The notes: generated by a model not told the origin, from the sequence alone. Counted from the first letter of the stretch, positions 17,854 through 26,808 are shown. The stretch: 43,115 nucleotides of DNA from Rugamonas violacea (GCF_016461825.1 NZ_JAEMNU010000034.1:1-43115), one strand, 5' to 3'. Program-made: numbers and translations.

Positions 17854-19070
17854 GCCGCCGCCAGCCCGCCCTTGCGCACCAAGGGCCGCTCGTCGATCGG
17901 CAGGTTGATCAGGCCGGCCATCACACCCAGGCCGATGCTGATGGCCCACACCATGTCGTAGCTGCCCAACTTGGTGAACAGGTAGCCGCCCAACCAGACG
18001 CCGATGAAGCTGCCCACCTGGTGCGAGAAGAACACCACGCCGGCCAGCATCGACATGTGCTTGACGCCGAAGATGCCGGCGATGACGCCATTCGTCAGCG
18101 GCACCGTCGACAGCCAGATCAAGCCCATCGCGGCGGCGAACGCATACACCGACCAGGCGCTCAGCGGCGCCAGCAGGAACAGCGAAATCACCGCCGCGCG
18201 GATGAAGTAGATGGCCGACAGCAGGTAGCGCTTGGGCAGGCGTCCGCCCAACTTGCCGGCCTGGTAGGAGCCGATGATGTTGAACAGGCCGATCAAGGCC
18301 AGCGCCATCACGGCGATGTTGCCGTTGGCCAGACCCTTGTCCTTCAGGTAGGCCGGCAGGTGCACGCCGATGAACACCAGTTGGAAGCCGCAGACAAAAT
18401 AGCCGGCCACCAGCAGCAGGAAGGAGCGGTTGCGCAACGCCTCGCCCATCGCCTCGCCGATGCTCTGCTGCGGGCCGTGGTGGTGCGCCACCGCCGGCTC
18501 GCGCAGGAAAAAGGCCATCGGCACCATCGCCAGGACCACCAGCGCCGCCAGCAAGTAGAAGGCGGCCTGCCAACCCAGCGCGGAAATCATCTGCTGCTCG
18601 ACCGGCATCATCAGGAACTGGCCGAAGGAACTGGCGGCGCCGGACACGCCGAAGGCCCAGGAGCGCTGCTGCGGCGTGGCGGTGCGGCCGATGATGCCGC
18701 TGATCGCGCCGAAGGCGGTGCAGGCCAGGGCGAAGCCGATCAGCAAGCCGGAACCGAGCACGAACCAGGTGGCGTTGGTCACCAGCGCCATCCACACCAG
18801 GCCGCCCATGTAGGCCAACGCGCCGACCAGCACCACGCGCATGGTGCCGAAGCGGTCGGCCGCCATGCCGGCGAAGGGGCCGAACACGCCCCACATCAGG
18901 TTCTGCACGGCCAGCGCCAGCGAGTAGGTCTCGCGGGTCCAGCCGTTGGCCTGCGAGATCGGCTGCATCCAGAAGCCGAAACCGTGGCGCACGCCCATGG
19001 CCAGGGTGAGGATAAGGCCGCTGGCGAGCAGGACGGTTTTGAGCGACGGTGCGCGGTCGGTGGTGAACAT
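17850..19070 (-). CDS. MFS transporter
   Basis: A 406-residue permease with about 12 hydrophobic helices. The loop after helix 2 reads GPFAGMAADRFGTMRVVLVG, the MFS signature between helices 2 and 3. The N-terminus is KTVLLASGLILTLAMGVRHG, and GRTATPQQRSWAFGVSGAAS lies before helix 5. This pattern matches the OxlT/CynX-like branch (anion or monocarboxylate exchange), but the substrate cannot be assigned. The start at 19070 (MFTTDRAPS) is preferred to 19184, since the extension is an Arg/Pro-rich stretch of intergenic character; AAGAAG lies upstream. The downstream 42-codon ORF overlaps the stop. Confidence 0.9.
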   Translation of the reverse strand: MFTTDRAPSLKTVLLASGLILTLAMGVRHGFGFWMQPISQANGWTRETYSLALAVQNLMWGVFGPFAGMAADRFGTMRVVLVGALAYMGGLVWMALVTNATWFVLGSGLLIGFALACTAFGAISGIIGRTATPQQRSWAFGVSGAASSFGQFLMMPVEQQMISALGWQAAFYLLAALVVLAMVPMAFFLREPAVAHHHGPQQSIGEAMGEALRNRSFLLLVAGYFVCGFQLVFIGVHLPAYLKDKGLANGNIAVMALALIGLFNIIGSYQAGKLGGRLPKRYLLSAIYFIRAAVISLFLLAPLSAWSVYAFAAAMGLIWLSTVPLTNGVIAGIFGVKHMSMLAGVVFFSHQVGSFIGVWLGGYLFTKLGSYDMVWAISIGLGVMAGLINLPIDERPLVRKGGLAAA

Positions 19071-19175
19071 GGTCTTCTTTCTGTCTCGGTGAGCCCGCTG
19101 GGGGCTCGGTCGGCGCCTAGGCGGGCGCTCTGGGGAATGGCGGATTTGGCGCTCATTGAAGGCGCCGGCGGCTAT

Positions 19176-19269
19176 AAAAACCACCCAGGGGCACAGAGCC
19201 GGGGTCGGACCCTGCGGGTCTGACCCCAGATTGTGCCTGCGGGTTTGCTTAACTTGGCGGCATTGGGAT
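19176..19269. repeat. Dispersed nested palindrome, copy 5
   Basis: Core 19201-19227: arms GGGGTCGGACCC / GGGTCTGACCCC around TGC, with one G-T wobble where the other copies have G-C or A-T. Outer repeat: AAAAACCACCCAGGGGCACA against TGTGCCTGCGGGTTTGCTT. The right side continues as AACTTGGCGG...GGGATC to the stop of the dehydrogenase gene, parallel to copy 3. On the minus strand it ends GGGTGGTTTTT. Confidence 0.92.
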
Positions 19270-20274
19270 CTAGCTGCCGACGCGGTCGGCGCCGTAACGC
19301 AGGCCGATCTGCTCGCGGATGGTGTCGAGCACGCCCATCAGCGCCAGCGTTTCGGCGTGCGGCATGATGGGGCTTTCGATCAGGCCGGCGCGCAGGCAGC
19401 GGCCCACCTCGATGGCCTCGTGGGCGTAGCCGTTGCCGCTGCGCGGCAGCACGATGGTGCGGCTGCTGCGCGCGGCGCCGTTGACCAAGGTGACCGAAAT
19501 CTCCTCGGTGTTGTGGAAGCGGTCGTGCAGGCGCACGAAGCCCTTGCTGCCGGAGATGGTCAGCTCGGTCGGCGTGCGCGCCCGCAGGCTGCAGCTGCAG
19601 GCCGACAGGGCGCCGCCCTGGTGGCGCAGCGAGAAGGCGGTCTGCAGGTCGACCCCGGTCGGCCCCATCTGCGCCTGCGCCTGCACCGACTCGACGGCGC
19701 CGAGGAAGAAGGCGGCCATCGACAGCGGGTAGATGCCCAGGTCGAGCAGGGCGCCGCCGCCCAGCTCGGGGTTGAGCACGCGGTGCTCGGGCGGGAAGTC
19801 GGCGGCGAAGCCGAAGTCGGCGTTCAGGCTGACGGCCTGGCCGATCTCGCCGCTGGCGACGATGCGTTTGGCCTCCTGCACGGCCGGCAGGAAGCGGGTC
19901 CACATCGCCTCCATGACGAACAGGTTTTTCTGCCGCGCCAGGGCGATGATTTCCTCGGCCTGGGGCCGGTTCATGGTGAAGGATTTTTCCACCAGCACGG
20001 CCTTGCCGCCGCGCAGACACAGCAGCGCGTTCTCGTGGTGCATGGGGTGCGGCGTGGCGATGTAGACGACGTCGACGTCGGCGTCGTCGGCCAGCGCCTG
20101 ATAGCTGCCGTGGCTGCGCGCGGCGCCGAACTCCAGGCCGAAGGCGGCGGCGCTGGCGACGCTGCGCGAGGCCACCGCCGCCAGCTCGGCGCCGGGGGTG
20201 TCTTTCAGCGCGGCGGCGAAGGCCTTGGCGATCTTGCCGGTTCCCAGAATACCCCAGCGTATGGTGTGGCTCAT
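19270..20274 (-). CDS. Gfo/Idh/MocA-family oxidoreductase
   Basis: A 334-residue NAD(P)-dependent dehydrogenase. The Rossmann fold is at the N-terminus (IRWGILGTGKIAKAFAAALK), followed by DVDVVYIATPHPMHHENALL. The catalytic-site lysine lies in VLVEKSFTMN, where this family usually has EKP, so Pro is replaced by Ser; that occurs in the dihydrodiol-dehydrogenase-like branch. The C-terminal alpha/beta domain contains GGGALLDLGIYPLSMAAFFL. Such enzymes act on sugars, inositols or trans-dihydrodiols; the substrate is not set by context. It stands alone, with the stop abutting a palindromic repeat. Confidence 0.9.
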   Translation of the reverse strand: MSHTIRWGILGTGKIAKAFAAALKDTPGAELAAVASRSVASAAAFGLEFGAARSHGSYQALADDADVDVVYIATPHPMHHENALLCLRGGKAVLVEKSFTMNRPQAEEIIALARQKNLFVMEAMWTRFLPAVQEAKRIVASGEIGQAVSLNADFGFAADFPPEHRVLNPELGGGALLDLGIYPLSMAAFFLGAVESVQAQAQMGPTGVDLQTAFSLRHQGGALSACSCSLRARTPTELTISGSKGFVRLHDRFHNTEEISVTLVNGAARSSRTIVLPRSGNGYAHEAIEVGRCLRAGLIESPIMPHAETLALMGVLDTIREQIGLRYGADRVGS

Positions 20275-20308
20275 GTTCTACTTTCTGCCGCCGCGGCGGC
20301 CTGTCGTG

Positions 20309-21121
20309 TCACTCCGCCGGGGCGCCCCGTTTCGGCCGGAACACGCTGACGTCGTCATAAAATGCCTGGTCCTGCCGCGGCCACCAGCCCGGCACGCCGA
20401 GCACCGGCAACGGCGTGAAATCGGCCGTGCCCAGGTCCCGCGCCGCCAGCGCGTCCGCCTCGTGGGCGTCGAGCCAGGCGCGCCGCGCCGCGCCGTCCAG
20501 CGCGAAGTAGTCGTCGCCGGCCAGCACCACGCGGGTGTGCGCCGTGATGGCCTTGCGCGGCGCCACCAGCTTTTCCATCAGCGCATGACCGAACAGCCAC
20601 AACTGGGCGTCGGCGGCAAAACTGGCGCGCCGCTCGACGAAAACCTCGCTCCAGCGGTGGCCGCGCAGCGCCTCGACCAGGGCGTGGCCGGCGGCGTTGT
20701 CGCGCACCACCAGCAGGGCCGCGTTCTCGTCGTAGATCGTGGCGGCGTCGCGCGCCGGACCGCGCGACTTGCCGACGCCGTCGCGGGCGATCTGCGCCGC
20801 CTGCAACGCGTTCAGCGTCACCTTGATGCGCGGGAAGCTGAGCCACACCAGCGCGTTGAAAAAATCGTGCAGGTTGTCGCGCGTCGGCACGCCGCCGGTG
20901 GCGCCGATGAAGGCTTCGTAGGCGGTGCCCTCGGGCAGCTCGCCTTGCGCCACAAAGCGCAAGGGCAAGCCCTGATGATTACACAAATCCAGCGCCGCCG
21001 CTTGGGCGCAAAATTTGTCGATGAAGCGGTTGTCGATGTAGCCTTCCGCGCCGGCCGCCAAGGTGGCGGCGGTGCGGATCGCGTCGTACCAGGGACGCGA
21101 CCAGTCGATTGCGGCAAGCAC
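20309..21121 (-). CDS. DUF3025 domain protein
   Basis: A 270-residue protein of the DUF3025 family, of unknown function. Characteristic text: FIDKFCAQAAALDLCNHQGL, LPEGTAYEAFIGATGGVPTR, DNLHDFFNALVWLSFPRIKV and RGPARDAATIYDENAALLVV. No signal peptide or membrane helix. It starts with GTG at 21121, only 3 bases after the pyrC stop, so translation is likely coupled. Linkage to pyrC is common in betaproteobacteria as far as I know, but does not by itself show a role in pyrimidine synthesis. Confidence 0.9.
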   Translation of the reverse strand: MLAAIDWSRPWYDAIRTAATLAAGAEGYIDNRFIDKFCAQAAALDLCNHQGLPLRFVAQGELPEGTAYEAFIGATGGVPTRDNLHDFFNALVWLSFPRIKVTLNALQAAQIARDGVGKSRGPARDAATIYDENAALLVVRDNAAGHALVEALRGHRWSEVFVERRASFAADAQLWLFGHALMEKLVAPRKAITAHTRVVLAGDDYFALDGAARRAWLDAHEADALAARDLGTADFTPLPVLGVPGWWPRQDQAFYDDVSVFRPKRGAPAE

Positions 21122-21124
21122 GCC

Positions 21125-22177
21125 CTAGACCATTTTCCAGTTGATGGTTTCGCCGGCGTTGAGCGGCACCACCAGCTGGTCGGCCAGCGGCAGCGTCTCC
21201 GGCAGGGTCCAGGCCTCGCGCTTGAGGGTGATGGTGTCGCCGTTGCGCGGCAGGCCGTAGAAGGCCGGGCCGTGGAAGCTGGCGAAGCCTTCCAACTTGT
21301 CGAGCGCGCCGGCGCGTTCGAAGGCCTCGGCGTACAGCTCCATGGCGTGCAGCGCGGTGTAGCAGCCGGCGCAGCCGCAGGCCGCCTCCTTGGCGCCCTG
21401 GGCGTGCGGCGCCGAGTCGGTGCCGAGGAAGAAGCGCTCGTCGCCGCTGGTGGCGGCGGTCATCAGCGCCAGGCGGTGTTCTTCGCGCTTGAGCACCGGC
21501 AGGCAGTAGTAGTGCGGCCGGATGCCGCCCTTGAAGATCTCGTTGCGGTTGTACAGCAGGTGGTGGGCGGTGATGGTGGCGGCGATCGGGCCGTCCGCCT
21601 CGGCGACGTATTGCGCCGCGTCCTTGGTGGTGATGTGCTCGAAGACGATGTTGAGCGCCGGGAAGTCGCGGCGCAGCGGGCGCAGCACGCGCTCGATGAA
21701 GACCGCCTCGCGGTCGAACAGGTCGATGTCCGGGTCGGTCACCTCGCCGTGCACCAGGAAGGGCATGCCGACCTCCTGCATGGTTTCCAGCGTCTTGTAG
21801 CAATTGGCCAGGTCGGTCACACCGGCGTCGGAATTGGTGGTGGCGCCGGCCGGGTACAGCTTGACGGCATGGACGATGCCGCTGTCCTGGGCGCGCAGGA
21901 TTTCGTCGGGCGGCGTGTTGTTGGTCAGATACAAAGTCATCAGCGGCTCGAAGGCCATGCCGGCCGGCAACGCGGCGAGGATGCGCTCGCGGTAGGCGGC
22001 GGCGGCGGCGGTGGTGGTGACCGGCGGCTTCAGGTTGGGCATGACGATGGCGCGGCCGAACTGGCGCGCGCTGTGCGGCAGCACGCTGGCCAGGGTGGCG
22101 CCGTCGCGCAGGTGCAGGTGCCAATCGTCCGGGCGGGTGATGGTCAGGCTGCTGGGGATGGTATCGATATTGGACAT
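21125..22177 (-). CDS. pyrC: Dihydroorotase
   Basis: A 350-residue zinc enzyme that cyclises carbamoyl-aspartate to dihydroorotate in pyrimidine synthesis. All catalytic residues of the class II enzyme are visible: His20 and His22 (DWHLHLRDG), the carboxylated Lys106 ([17 protein letters not shown]), His143 (FLVHGEV), His181 (FEHITT) and Asp254 (LGTDSAPH). Start ATG 22177 ([10 protein letters not shown]) follows GAGAG; the frame to 22189 adds four residues without better support. The gene is the last ordinary housekeeping gene before the compositionally different deaminase locus, which is divergent from it. Confidence 0.97.
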   Translation of the reverse strand: MSNIDTIPSSLTITRPDDWHLHLRDGATLASVLPHSARQFGRAIVMPNLKPPVTTTAAAAAYRERILAALPAGMAFEPLMTLYLTNNTPPDEILRAQDSGIVHAVKLYPAGATTNSDAGVTDLANCYKTLETMQEVGMPFLVHGEVTDPDIDLFDREAVFIERVLRPLRRDFPALNIVFEHITTKDAAQYVAEADGPIAATITAHHLLYNRNEIFKGGIRPHYYCLPVLKREEHRLALMTAATSGDERFFLGTDSAPHAQGAKEAACGCAGCYTALHAMELYAEAFERAGALDKLEGFASFHGPAFYGLPRNGDTITLKREAWTLPETLPLADQLVVPLNAGETINWKMV

Positions 22178-22353
22178 GGCGGCTCTCAATTGGCGGATGG
22201 CGCCATTTTACCCGTTGCGGCGGCGGCAGTCGCCATCCGGCAATCGCCCTACGGGGCGGGATGGCACAATAAGCCCGCGGCTTGAATTGTTACGATGAAG
22301 GTGAACGACAACTATCCGGTTACATGTTCGCATGACAACAATTAGGAGTTCGC

Positions 22354-23949
22354 ATGTCCGCCAACACTCTCAAGTCGGTCCGCGGCGAGCCACCGGCGGT
22401 CGGCAAATTCGCCGGTGTCAGCACGGCCGACATCATCAGCTCCACCCATACCGAGGAACTGGTGATCGCCCTGTGCGGTCCGATCGGATCGCCGCTGCAT
22501 GACGTCGGCGAGGCGATCCGGCAGACCCTGCTGAGCTCATTCGGCTACTTGAACTGCACTTATCTGCGCCTGAGCACATTCATCGCGGAACATGCGCAGA
22601 CGGCCGGCGTGGCGATTCCGCCAGCCGGCGAGTATGCCCGGCTGGTCGGCATGATCGACGCCGGCAACAAGCTCAGGGAGAAATATGGCAATGCGATTCT
22701 CACCGAGCTGGCCATCAACCAGATTCGCTTCGACCGGGAACGCCACAAGGCCGACGGCAAGGAGCCAGGCTACACGGCGCGGCGCGTGGTGCATATCATC
22801 GACTCGATCAAGAATGAAGACGAGCTTGCCCTGCTGCGCCTGGTGTATCGCGACATGCTCTACGTCGTTGGCGTGTACGCGCCGCTGCCCACGCGCGAAG
22901 CCAACTTGAAAGATCTTGGACTCAGCACGCCACAAATCTACAGCCTGATCGACCGCGATTCGGGCGAGGAATCGAAGGCCGGCCAAACGGTCGGCAACAC
23001 CTTCCCCAACTGCGATTTTTTCCTCCGCACCGGCGACGGCACCGACTCGGAACTACATCGCCGGGTCGAGCGCTTTCTCCATCTCATCCTGGGCTCGCAA
23101 GTCATCACGCCGACCTACGCGGAGACGGCGATGTACGCAGCGGCGATGGCCAGCGCCAACTCAGCTTGTCTGTCGCGGCAGGTGGGCGCCACGGTCACCG
23201 ATGGCAAGGGCAACATCCTCAGCATCGGTTGGAACGACGTGCCCTCGGTTGGCGGCGGACTGTACAGCGGCGGCGTGCACGACCACCGCTGCTACAACAT
23301 CGCCGGCGGCAAGTGCTTCAATGACACGGAGAAAGACTGGTTGGCGCAGGAGATGATTGATGCGCTGAGCGAGGTCATCGAACCATCCAAGCTGGCGCGC
23401 GCCAAGGAAATCTTGCGAAACGCGAGCAAGCTGAAGGGGCTGATCGAGTTTTCCCGCGCCATCCATGCCGAAATGCACGCCATCCTCAACGCGGGCAAGA
23501 CGGCGGGCGACCGCCTGCCGGGAGGAAAATTGTTCGTCACCACCTATCCCTGCCACTCCTGTGCGCGCCACATCGTCGCGGCCGGCATCGCCGAGGTGTT
23601 CTACATCGAACCCTACAGAAAGAGTCTGGCGATTAAGTTGCATGGCGACGCAATTTCCGAGCACGAGGCGGACCAGGGCAAGGTTCGCATCCTGGCTTTC
23701 GACGGTGTCGCCCCCTCGCGCTATTTGACGCTGTTCCGAGTGCCGCAAAATTCACGCAAACGGGATGGAAAACTGATTACAATACCGTTAAAGGAATCGT
23801 CGCCCCGCATAAAGAAGAGCATGGAGGCGCTGCCTGCGCTGGAGGGACTGGTGGTTCAATCCCTGCGCGAAAAACAATTGCTTTCGGAAAGGGGAACAGA
23901 ACATGAGCAGCCACCCACAGCCCCCGATACAACTCAGCCTGAACTTTGA
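22354..23949 (+). CDS. Anti-phage dCTP deaminase-type defence protein
   Basis: A 531-residue two-domain protein. The N-terminal domain (about 30-240) is a kinase-like/P-loop fold with a glycine-rich turn CGPIGSPLHDVGEAI (41-55); the usual Lys of GKS/T is absent. The C-terminal domain (about 255-460) has the cytidine/dCMP deaminase fold, with HAEMHAIL (zinc ligand His371, proton-shuttle Glu373) and PCHSC (Cys400, Cys403). An SRQVGATVTDGKGNILSIGW strand precedes it. This layout matches the phage-defence dCTP deaminases (DCD/AvcD), which deplete dCTP on infection. The start has AGGAG upstream. G+C is visibly lower than in the neighbours (about half in a sampled line), suggesting transfer. The tail after 480 is charged and overlaps the next ORF. 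Confidence 0.88.
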   Translation: MSANTLKSVRGEPPAVGKFAGVSTADIISSTHTEELVIALCGPIGSPLHDVGEAIRQTLLSSFGYLNCTYLRLSTFIAEHAQTAGVAIPPAGEYARLVGMIDAGNKLREKYGNAILTELAINQIRFDRERHKADGKEPGYTARRVVHIIDSIKNEDELALLRLVYRDMLYVVGVYAPLPTREANLKDLGLSTPQIYSLIDRDSGEESKAGQTVGNTFPNCDFFLRTGDGTDSELHRRVERFLHLILGSQVITPTYAETAMYAAAMASANSACLSRQVGATVTDGKGNILSIGWNDVPSVGGGLYSGGVHDHRCYNIAGGKCFNDTEKDWLAQEMIDALSEVIEPSKLARAKEILRNASKLKGLIEFSRAIHAEMHAILNAGKTAGDRLPGGKLFVTTYPCHSCARHIVAAGIAEVFYIEPYRKSLAIKLHGDAISEHEADQGKVRILAFDGVAPSRYLTLFRVPQNSRKRDGKLITIPLKESSPRIKKSMEALPALEGLVVQSLREKQLLSERGTEHEQPPTAPDTTQPEL

Positions 23950-24151
23950 CGATACCCCCCCGGCGCAGATGGCGGCGTCGGCCGGCGCGGCAATTTTGCC
24001 GGACAGTTCGAGCGGCGCGGCGCCACAGCCACAGCCGCAGCCGCAAATGTCTGCCGCCATCATCCATCTGTCCCGCTTCCGCTCGGCGAAGCCGGACTAC
24101 ACTGAAATTCTATATCAGCGCATCCTTGATTCGGTGAAGCACATCGGCTAA
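23903..24151 (+). CDS. Unrecognised 82-residue ORF overlapping the deaminase gene
   Basis: It starts inside the last 47 bases of the deaminase gene in another frame. GAAAGGGG lies about 8 bases before ATG 23903. The N-terminal half is low-complexity (Pro/Gln/Ala, including a PQPQPQPQ run). The C-terminal part, IIHLSRFRSAKPDYTEILYQ followed by RILDSVKHIG, looks like an amphipathic, basic helical segment and is the likely conserved part. The overlap and ribosome site favour coupled translation with the deaminase, so a regulator or partner is a fair guess. No family is recognised, and the 47-base overlap with an already low-complexity deaminase tail leaves room for error. Confidence 0.55.
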   Translation: MSSHPQPPIQLSLNFDDTPPAQMAASAGAAILPDSSSGAAPQPQPQPQMSAAIIHLSRFRSAKPDYTEILYQRILDSVKHIG

Positions 24152-24197
24152 TTCGCCTTGACTGCGGCGCCAGGCGCCAGGCCCGTTTCCCATCACG

Positions 24198-24890
24198 CTA
24201 GCGGATGATCGCCACGCGCTTCTGCAACTGCCTGGCCAGCCAGGACAGCAAACAGCACAGCGCGAAATACACCACGGCGACAAAAATATACATCTCGACC
24301 AGGCGGCCGTCGCGCTGCGCCACCTTGCTGGCGGCGCCGACGAAGTCGGGGATCGACAGCACGTACACCAGCGAGACGTCCTGGAACAACACGATGGTCT
24401 GCGTCAGCAGCACCGGCAGCATGTTGCGGAAGGCTTGCGGCAGCACGATGTGGCCCATCGCCTGCCAGTAACCCATGCCCAGCGCCTGCGCCGCCAGCAT
24501 CTGCCCGCGCGGGATGGCCTGTATGCCGCCGCGCATGATCTCGCAGTAGTAGGCGGCCTGGAACAGGGTGAAGGTGATCAGCGCCGACCAGAAGGTGCCG
24601 ACCTTGACCGGTTCCGCCGCGCCGACCAGCCAGGCGGCCAGGTAGGGCACCAGGAAGTAGAACCAGAAGATCACCAGCACCAGCGGCACGGCGCGGACCA
24701 GGTTGACGTAAGCGGCGCAAAGCAGCGACAGCGGCCGCCAGCCGGACAGGCGGCCCAGCGCCAGCAGGGTGCCCAGCGCGACGCCGCCCAGCATGGCCAG
24801 CGCGGTCAGTTGCAGGGTGAAGACCATGCCGACCTGGAACAGGTAGACCCAGGAGCGGGCGATGACGTCGAAGTCGAACTGGGCGAACAT
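24198..24890 (-). CDS. gltK: Glutamate/aspartate ABC transporter permease GltK-like
   Basis: A 230-residue inner-membrane permease of the polar amino acid family (HisM type) with about five helices. The EAA-type loop reads AQALGMGYWQAMGHIVLPQA. The N-terminal part reads GMVFTLQLTALAMLGGVALG, and NLVRAVPLVLVIFWFYFLVP is the family signature. The start at 24890 shares one base with the stop of the previous permease gene (TGATG), so the two are translationally coupled. It is the last gene of the gltL-I-J-K cluster. Confidence 0.93.
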   Translation of the reverse strand: MFAQFDFDVIARSWVYLFQVGMVFTLQLTALAMLGGVALGTLLALGRLSGWRPLSLLCAAYVNLVRAVPLVLVIFWFYFLVPYLAAWLVGAAEPVKVGTFWSALITFTLFQAAYYCEIMRGGIQAIPRGQMLAAQALGMGYWQAMGHIVLPQAFRNMLPVLLTQTIVLFQDVSLVYVLSIPDFVGAASKVAQRDGRLVEMYIFVAVVYFALCCLLSWLARQLQKRVAIIR

Positions 24891-25624
24891 CAACGCGACC
24901 CGCCCAGGGTGCCGGGCAGCGCCAGGCGGCGCTCCAGCGCGTGCATCAGCCACACCACCAGCAGGTTGGCCACCACGTAGATCAAGGTGGCGGCGCTGAA
25001 GGCCTCGAACACCTGGAAGGAGAACTCCTGGATGGCGCGCGCGCTGGCGGTCAGTTCCATCAAGCCGATGGTCAGCGCCACCGAGCTGTTCTTGATGATG
25101 TTGAGGAACTCGCTGGCCAGCGGCGGCAGCACCACGCGCAAGGCCAGCGGCAGCAGCACGTGGCGATAGGTCTGCGGCAGCGACAGGCCGAGCGCCAGGC
25201 CGGCCAGGCGCTGGCCGCCGGACAGCGCCTCGATGCCGGCGCTGACCTGCACCGCCACCCGCGCCGAAGTGAAGAAGCCGAGGCAGACCACGGCGGTGAC
25301 GAAGGGGGCGTTGGGCAGCGCCTTGAGCCAATCGCCGCCGGCCGGCGGCAGCAACTCGGGCACGACGAAAAACCACAGGAACATCTGCACCAGCAGGGGC
25401 ACGTTGCGGAACAGTTCAACGTAGGCGGTGCCGAGCCGGCGCAGCCACGGCGACGGCAGGGTGCGCAAGGTGCCGACGGCCAGCCCCAGCGCCAGCGCCA
25501 TCAGCCAGGCCGTCAGCGAGGTGGCGACGGTCCAGCCCAGGCCGGACAGCAAGGTCTGCCAATAGCTGTGCACGCCGTCCGGCGACATCTCGCCGAAGAT
25601 GGCCCAGTTCCAGTGGTAGTTCAT
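24890..25624 (-). CDS. gltJ: Glutamate/aspartate ABC transporter permease GltJ-like
   Basis: A 244-residue permease paired with GltK. It starts MNYHWNWAIFGEMSPDGVHS, typical of GltJ, and contains GTAYVELFRNVPLLVQMFLW, the polar amino acid permease signature, and the coupling-loop segment ALGLSLPQTYRHVLLPLALR. Five or so helices. It begins 29 bases after the substrate-binding protein gene and overlaps gltK by one base. The two permeases form the heterodimeric channel for acidic amino acids. Confidence 0.94.
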   Translation of the reverse strand: MNYHWNWAIFGEMSPDGVHSYWQTLLSGLGWTVATSLTAWLMALALGLAVGTLRTLPSPWLRRLGTAYVELFRNVPLLVQMFLWFFVVPELLPPAGGDWLKALPNAPFVTAVVCLGFFTSARVAVQVSAGIEALSGGQRLAGLALGLSLPQTYRHVLLPLALRVVLPPLASEFLNIIKNSSVALTIGLMELTASARAIQEFSFQVFEAFSAATLIYVVANLLVVWLMHALERRLALPGTLGGSR

Positions 25625-25653
25625 CGGGCGCCGCGCCTAGCTTGGGGCTGGGG

Positions 25654-26610
25654 CTACTTCTTCTTGCTGGCGGCCTGCTGCGCCGGCGGCACCGCCGCGT
25701 AGGCGGCCGGGTCGGGCGAGTCGGTCGGCTTGGCGATCACCGCCTTCAACTGCGGCGGCATGGGGAAGTTCAGGTTGATGCCCTTGGGCGGGATGGCGCT
25801 GGTGAACCACTTGTTGTACAGCTTGGCGTAGTCGTCGGTGCGGTAGAAGTAGCTCAGCGCGGCGTCGACCGCCTGCTTGAACTCGGGGTCGTCGCGCCGC
25901 AGCATGATGCCGTAGGGCTCGACCGACAGCGCCTCGCTAGTGATCTCATACTCGCCCGGGTTGCGCGAGGTGGCCACCTGGCTGGCCAGCAGGATGTCGT
26001 CGTTGGCCTCGGCGACGGCGCGGCCGGTCTCCATCATCAGGAACGATTCCGGATGGTCCTTGCCGACCACGATGTTCATGCCCAGCTGCTGCTCGTTGTT
26101 GAGGATGGTCATCTGCTTGAGCGTGGTGGTGCCGGCGGTGGCCACCAGGGTCTTGCCCTTCATGTCGGCCAGGCTGCGGATGCGCGCCGACTTCTTGGCC
26201 AGCAGGCGGTTGGCGATGACGAACATGGTCGGCGCGAAGGCCACCTGCTTTTGCCGCTCGGCGTTGTTGGTGGTCGAGCCGCATTCGAGGTCGATGGTGC
26301 CGTTGGCCATCAGCGGGATGCGGTTGGCCGAGGTCACCGGGTTCATCACCACCTTGATGCCGGTCAGGCCCAGTTGTTTCTGCAGCGCCACGACGACCTT
26401 CATGCACAGGTCGACCGAATAGCCTTGGTACTGCTGCTTGTCGTCGAGGTAGGAGAAGGGGATGGAGCCGTCGCGCACGCCCAGCGTGATGCTGCCGTTG
26501 CGCTTGATCTTGGCCAGGGTGCCGCCCGGCTCGGCCGCGCCGGCCTGGGTGGCGAGGGTGGCGGCGAGCACGCCGCCGGTCAGAACTGCCAGTAGTCTCG
26601 ACAATGCCAT
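25654..26610 (-). CDS. gltI: Glutamate/aspartate-binding periplasmic protein GltI-like
   Basis: A 318-residue solute-binding protein. Signal peptide about 1-25 (MALSRLLAVLTGGVLAATLA then TQAGA). The mature part opens with GGTLAKIKRNGSITLGVRDG, followed by SIPFSYLDDKQQYQGYSVDL and IDLECGSTTNNAERQKQVAF, which fits GltI-type glutamate/aspartate binders. The C-terminus is a Pro/Ala tail ending SKKK. ATG 26610 has GGAGGAAAC upstream; a start at 26643 would push the signal peptide inwards. It is preceded by a 198-base gap after the ATPase gene. Confidence 0.93.
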   Translation of the reverse strand: MALSRLLAVLTGGVLAATLATQAGAAEPGGTLAKIKRNGSITLGVRDGSIPFSYLDDKQQYQGYSVDLCMKVVVALQKQLGLTGIKVVMNPVTSANRIPLMANGTIDLECGSTTNNAERQKQVAFAPTMFVIANRLLAKKSARIRSLADMKGKTLVATAGTTTLKQMTILNNEQQLGMNIVVGKDHPESFLMMETGRAVAEANDDILLASQVATSRNPGEYEITSEALSVEPYGIMLRRDDPEFKQAVDAALSYFYRTDDYAKLYNKWFTSAIPPKGINLNFPMPPQLKAVIAKPTDSPDPAAYAAVPPAQQAASKKK

Positions 26611-26808
26611 GTTTCCTCCGTGGACAGAAAAAAGCAGGGACAACCAACCGACTCAGCGCACTACTCAGTGGGCGACACAACGATTGCGACGGGATGTGCC
26701 GCGATAGTTTGCACTTTACTACGAATCCGCCGCATTGCGGCCGGCGCCGTGCGAATGAAGCGCCGATCGCCGGGCGCCGGCGCCGGCGCCGGCGAGGTTG
26801 CGGCAACG
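26611..26808. promoter_or_regulatory. Gap between gltL and gltI with GCCGGC-rich hairpin sequence
   Basis: 198 bases inside an otherwise tight cluster. The gltL-proximal end has a run of GCCGGC units (about 26774-26793) that can fold into several very stable hairpins. The gltI-proximal half is less GC-rich and could hold a second promoter. I see no consensus promoter and no T run after the hairpins. Confidence 0.4.

Noticed and set aside
22354..23949. Simple housekeeping dCMP or cytidine deaminase
   Set aside because: Housekeeping deaminases are 130-190 residues with a single domain; this protein has an extra N-terminal kinase-like domain of about 240 residues.
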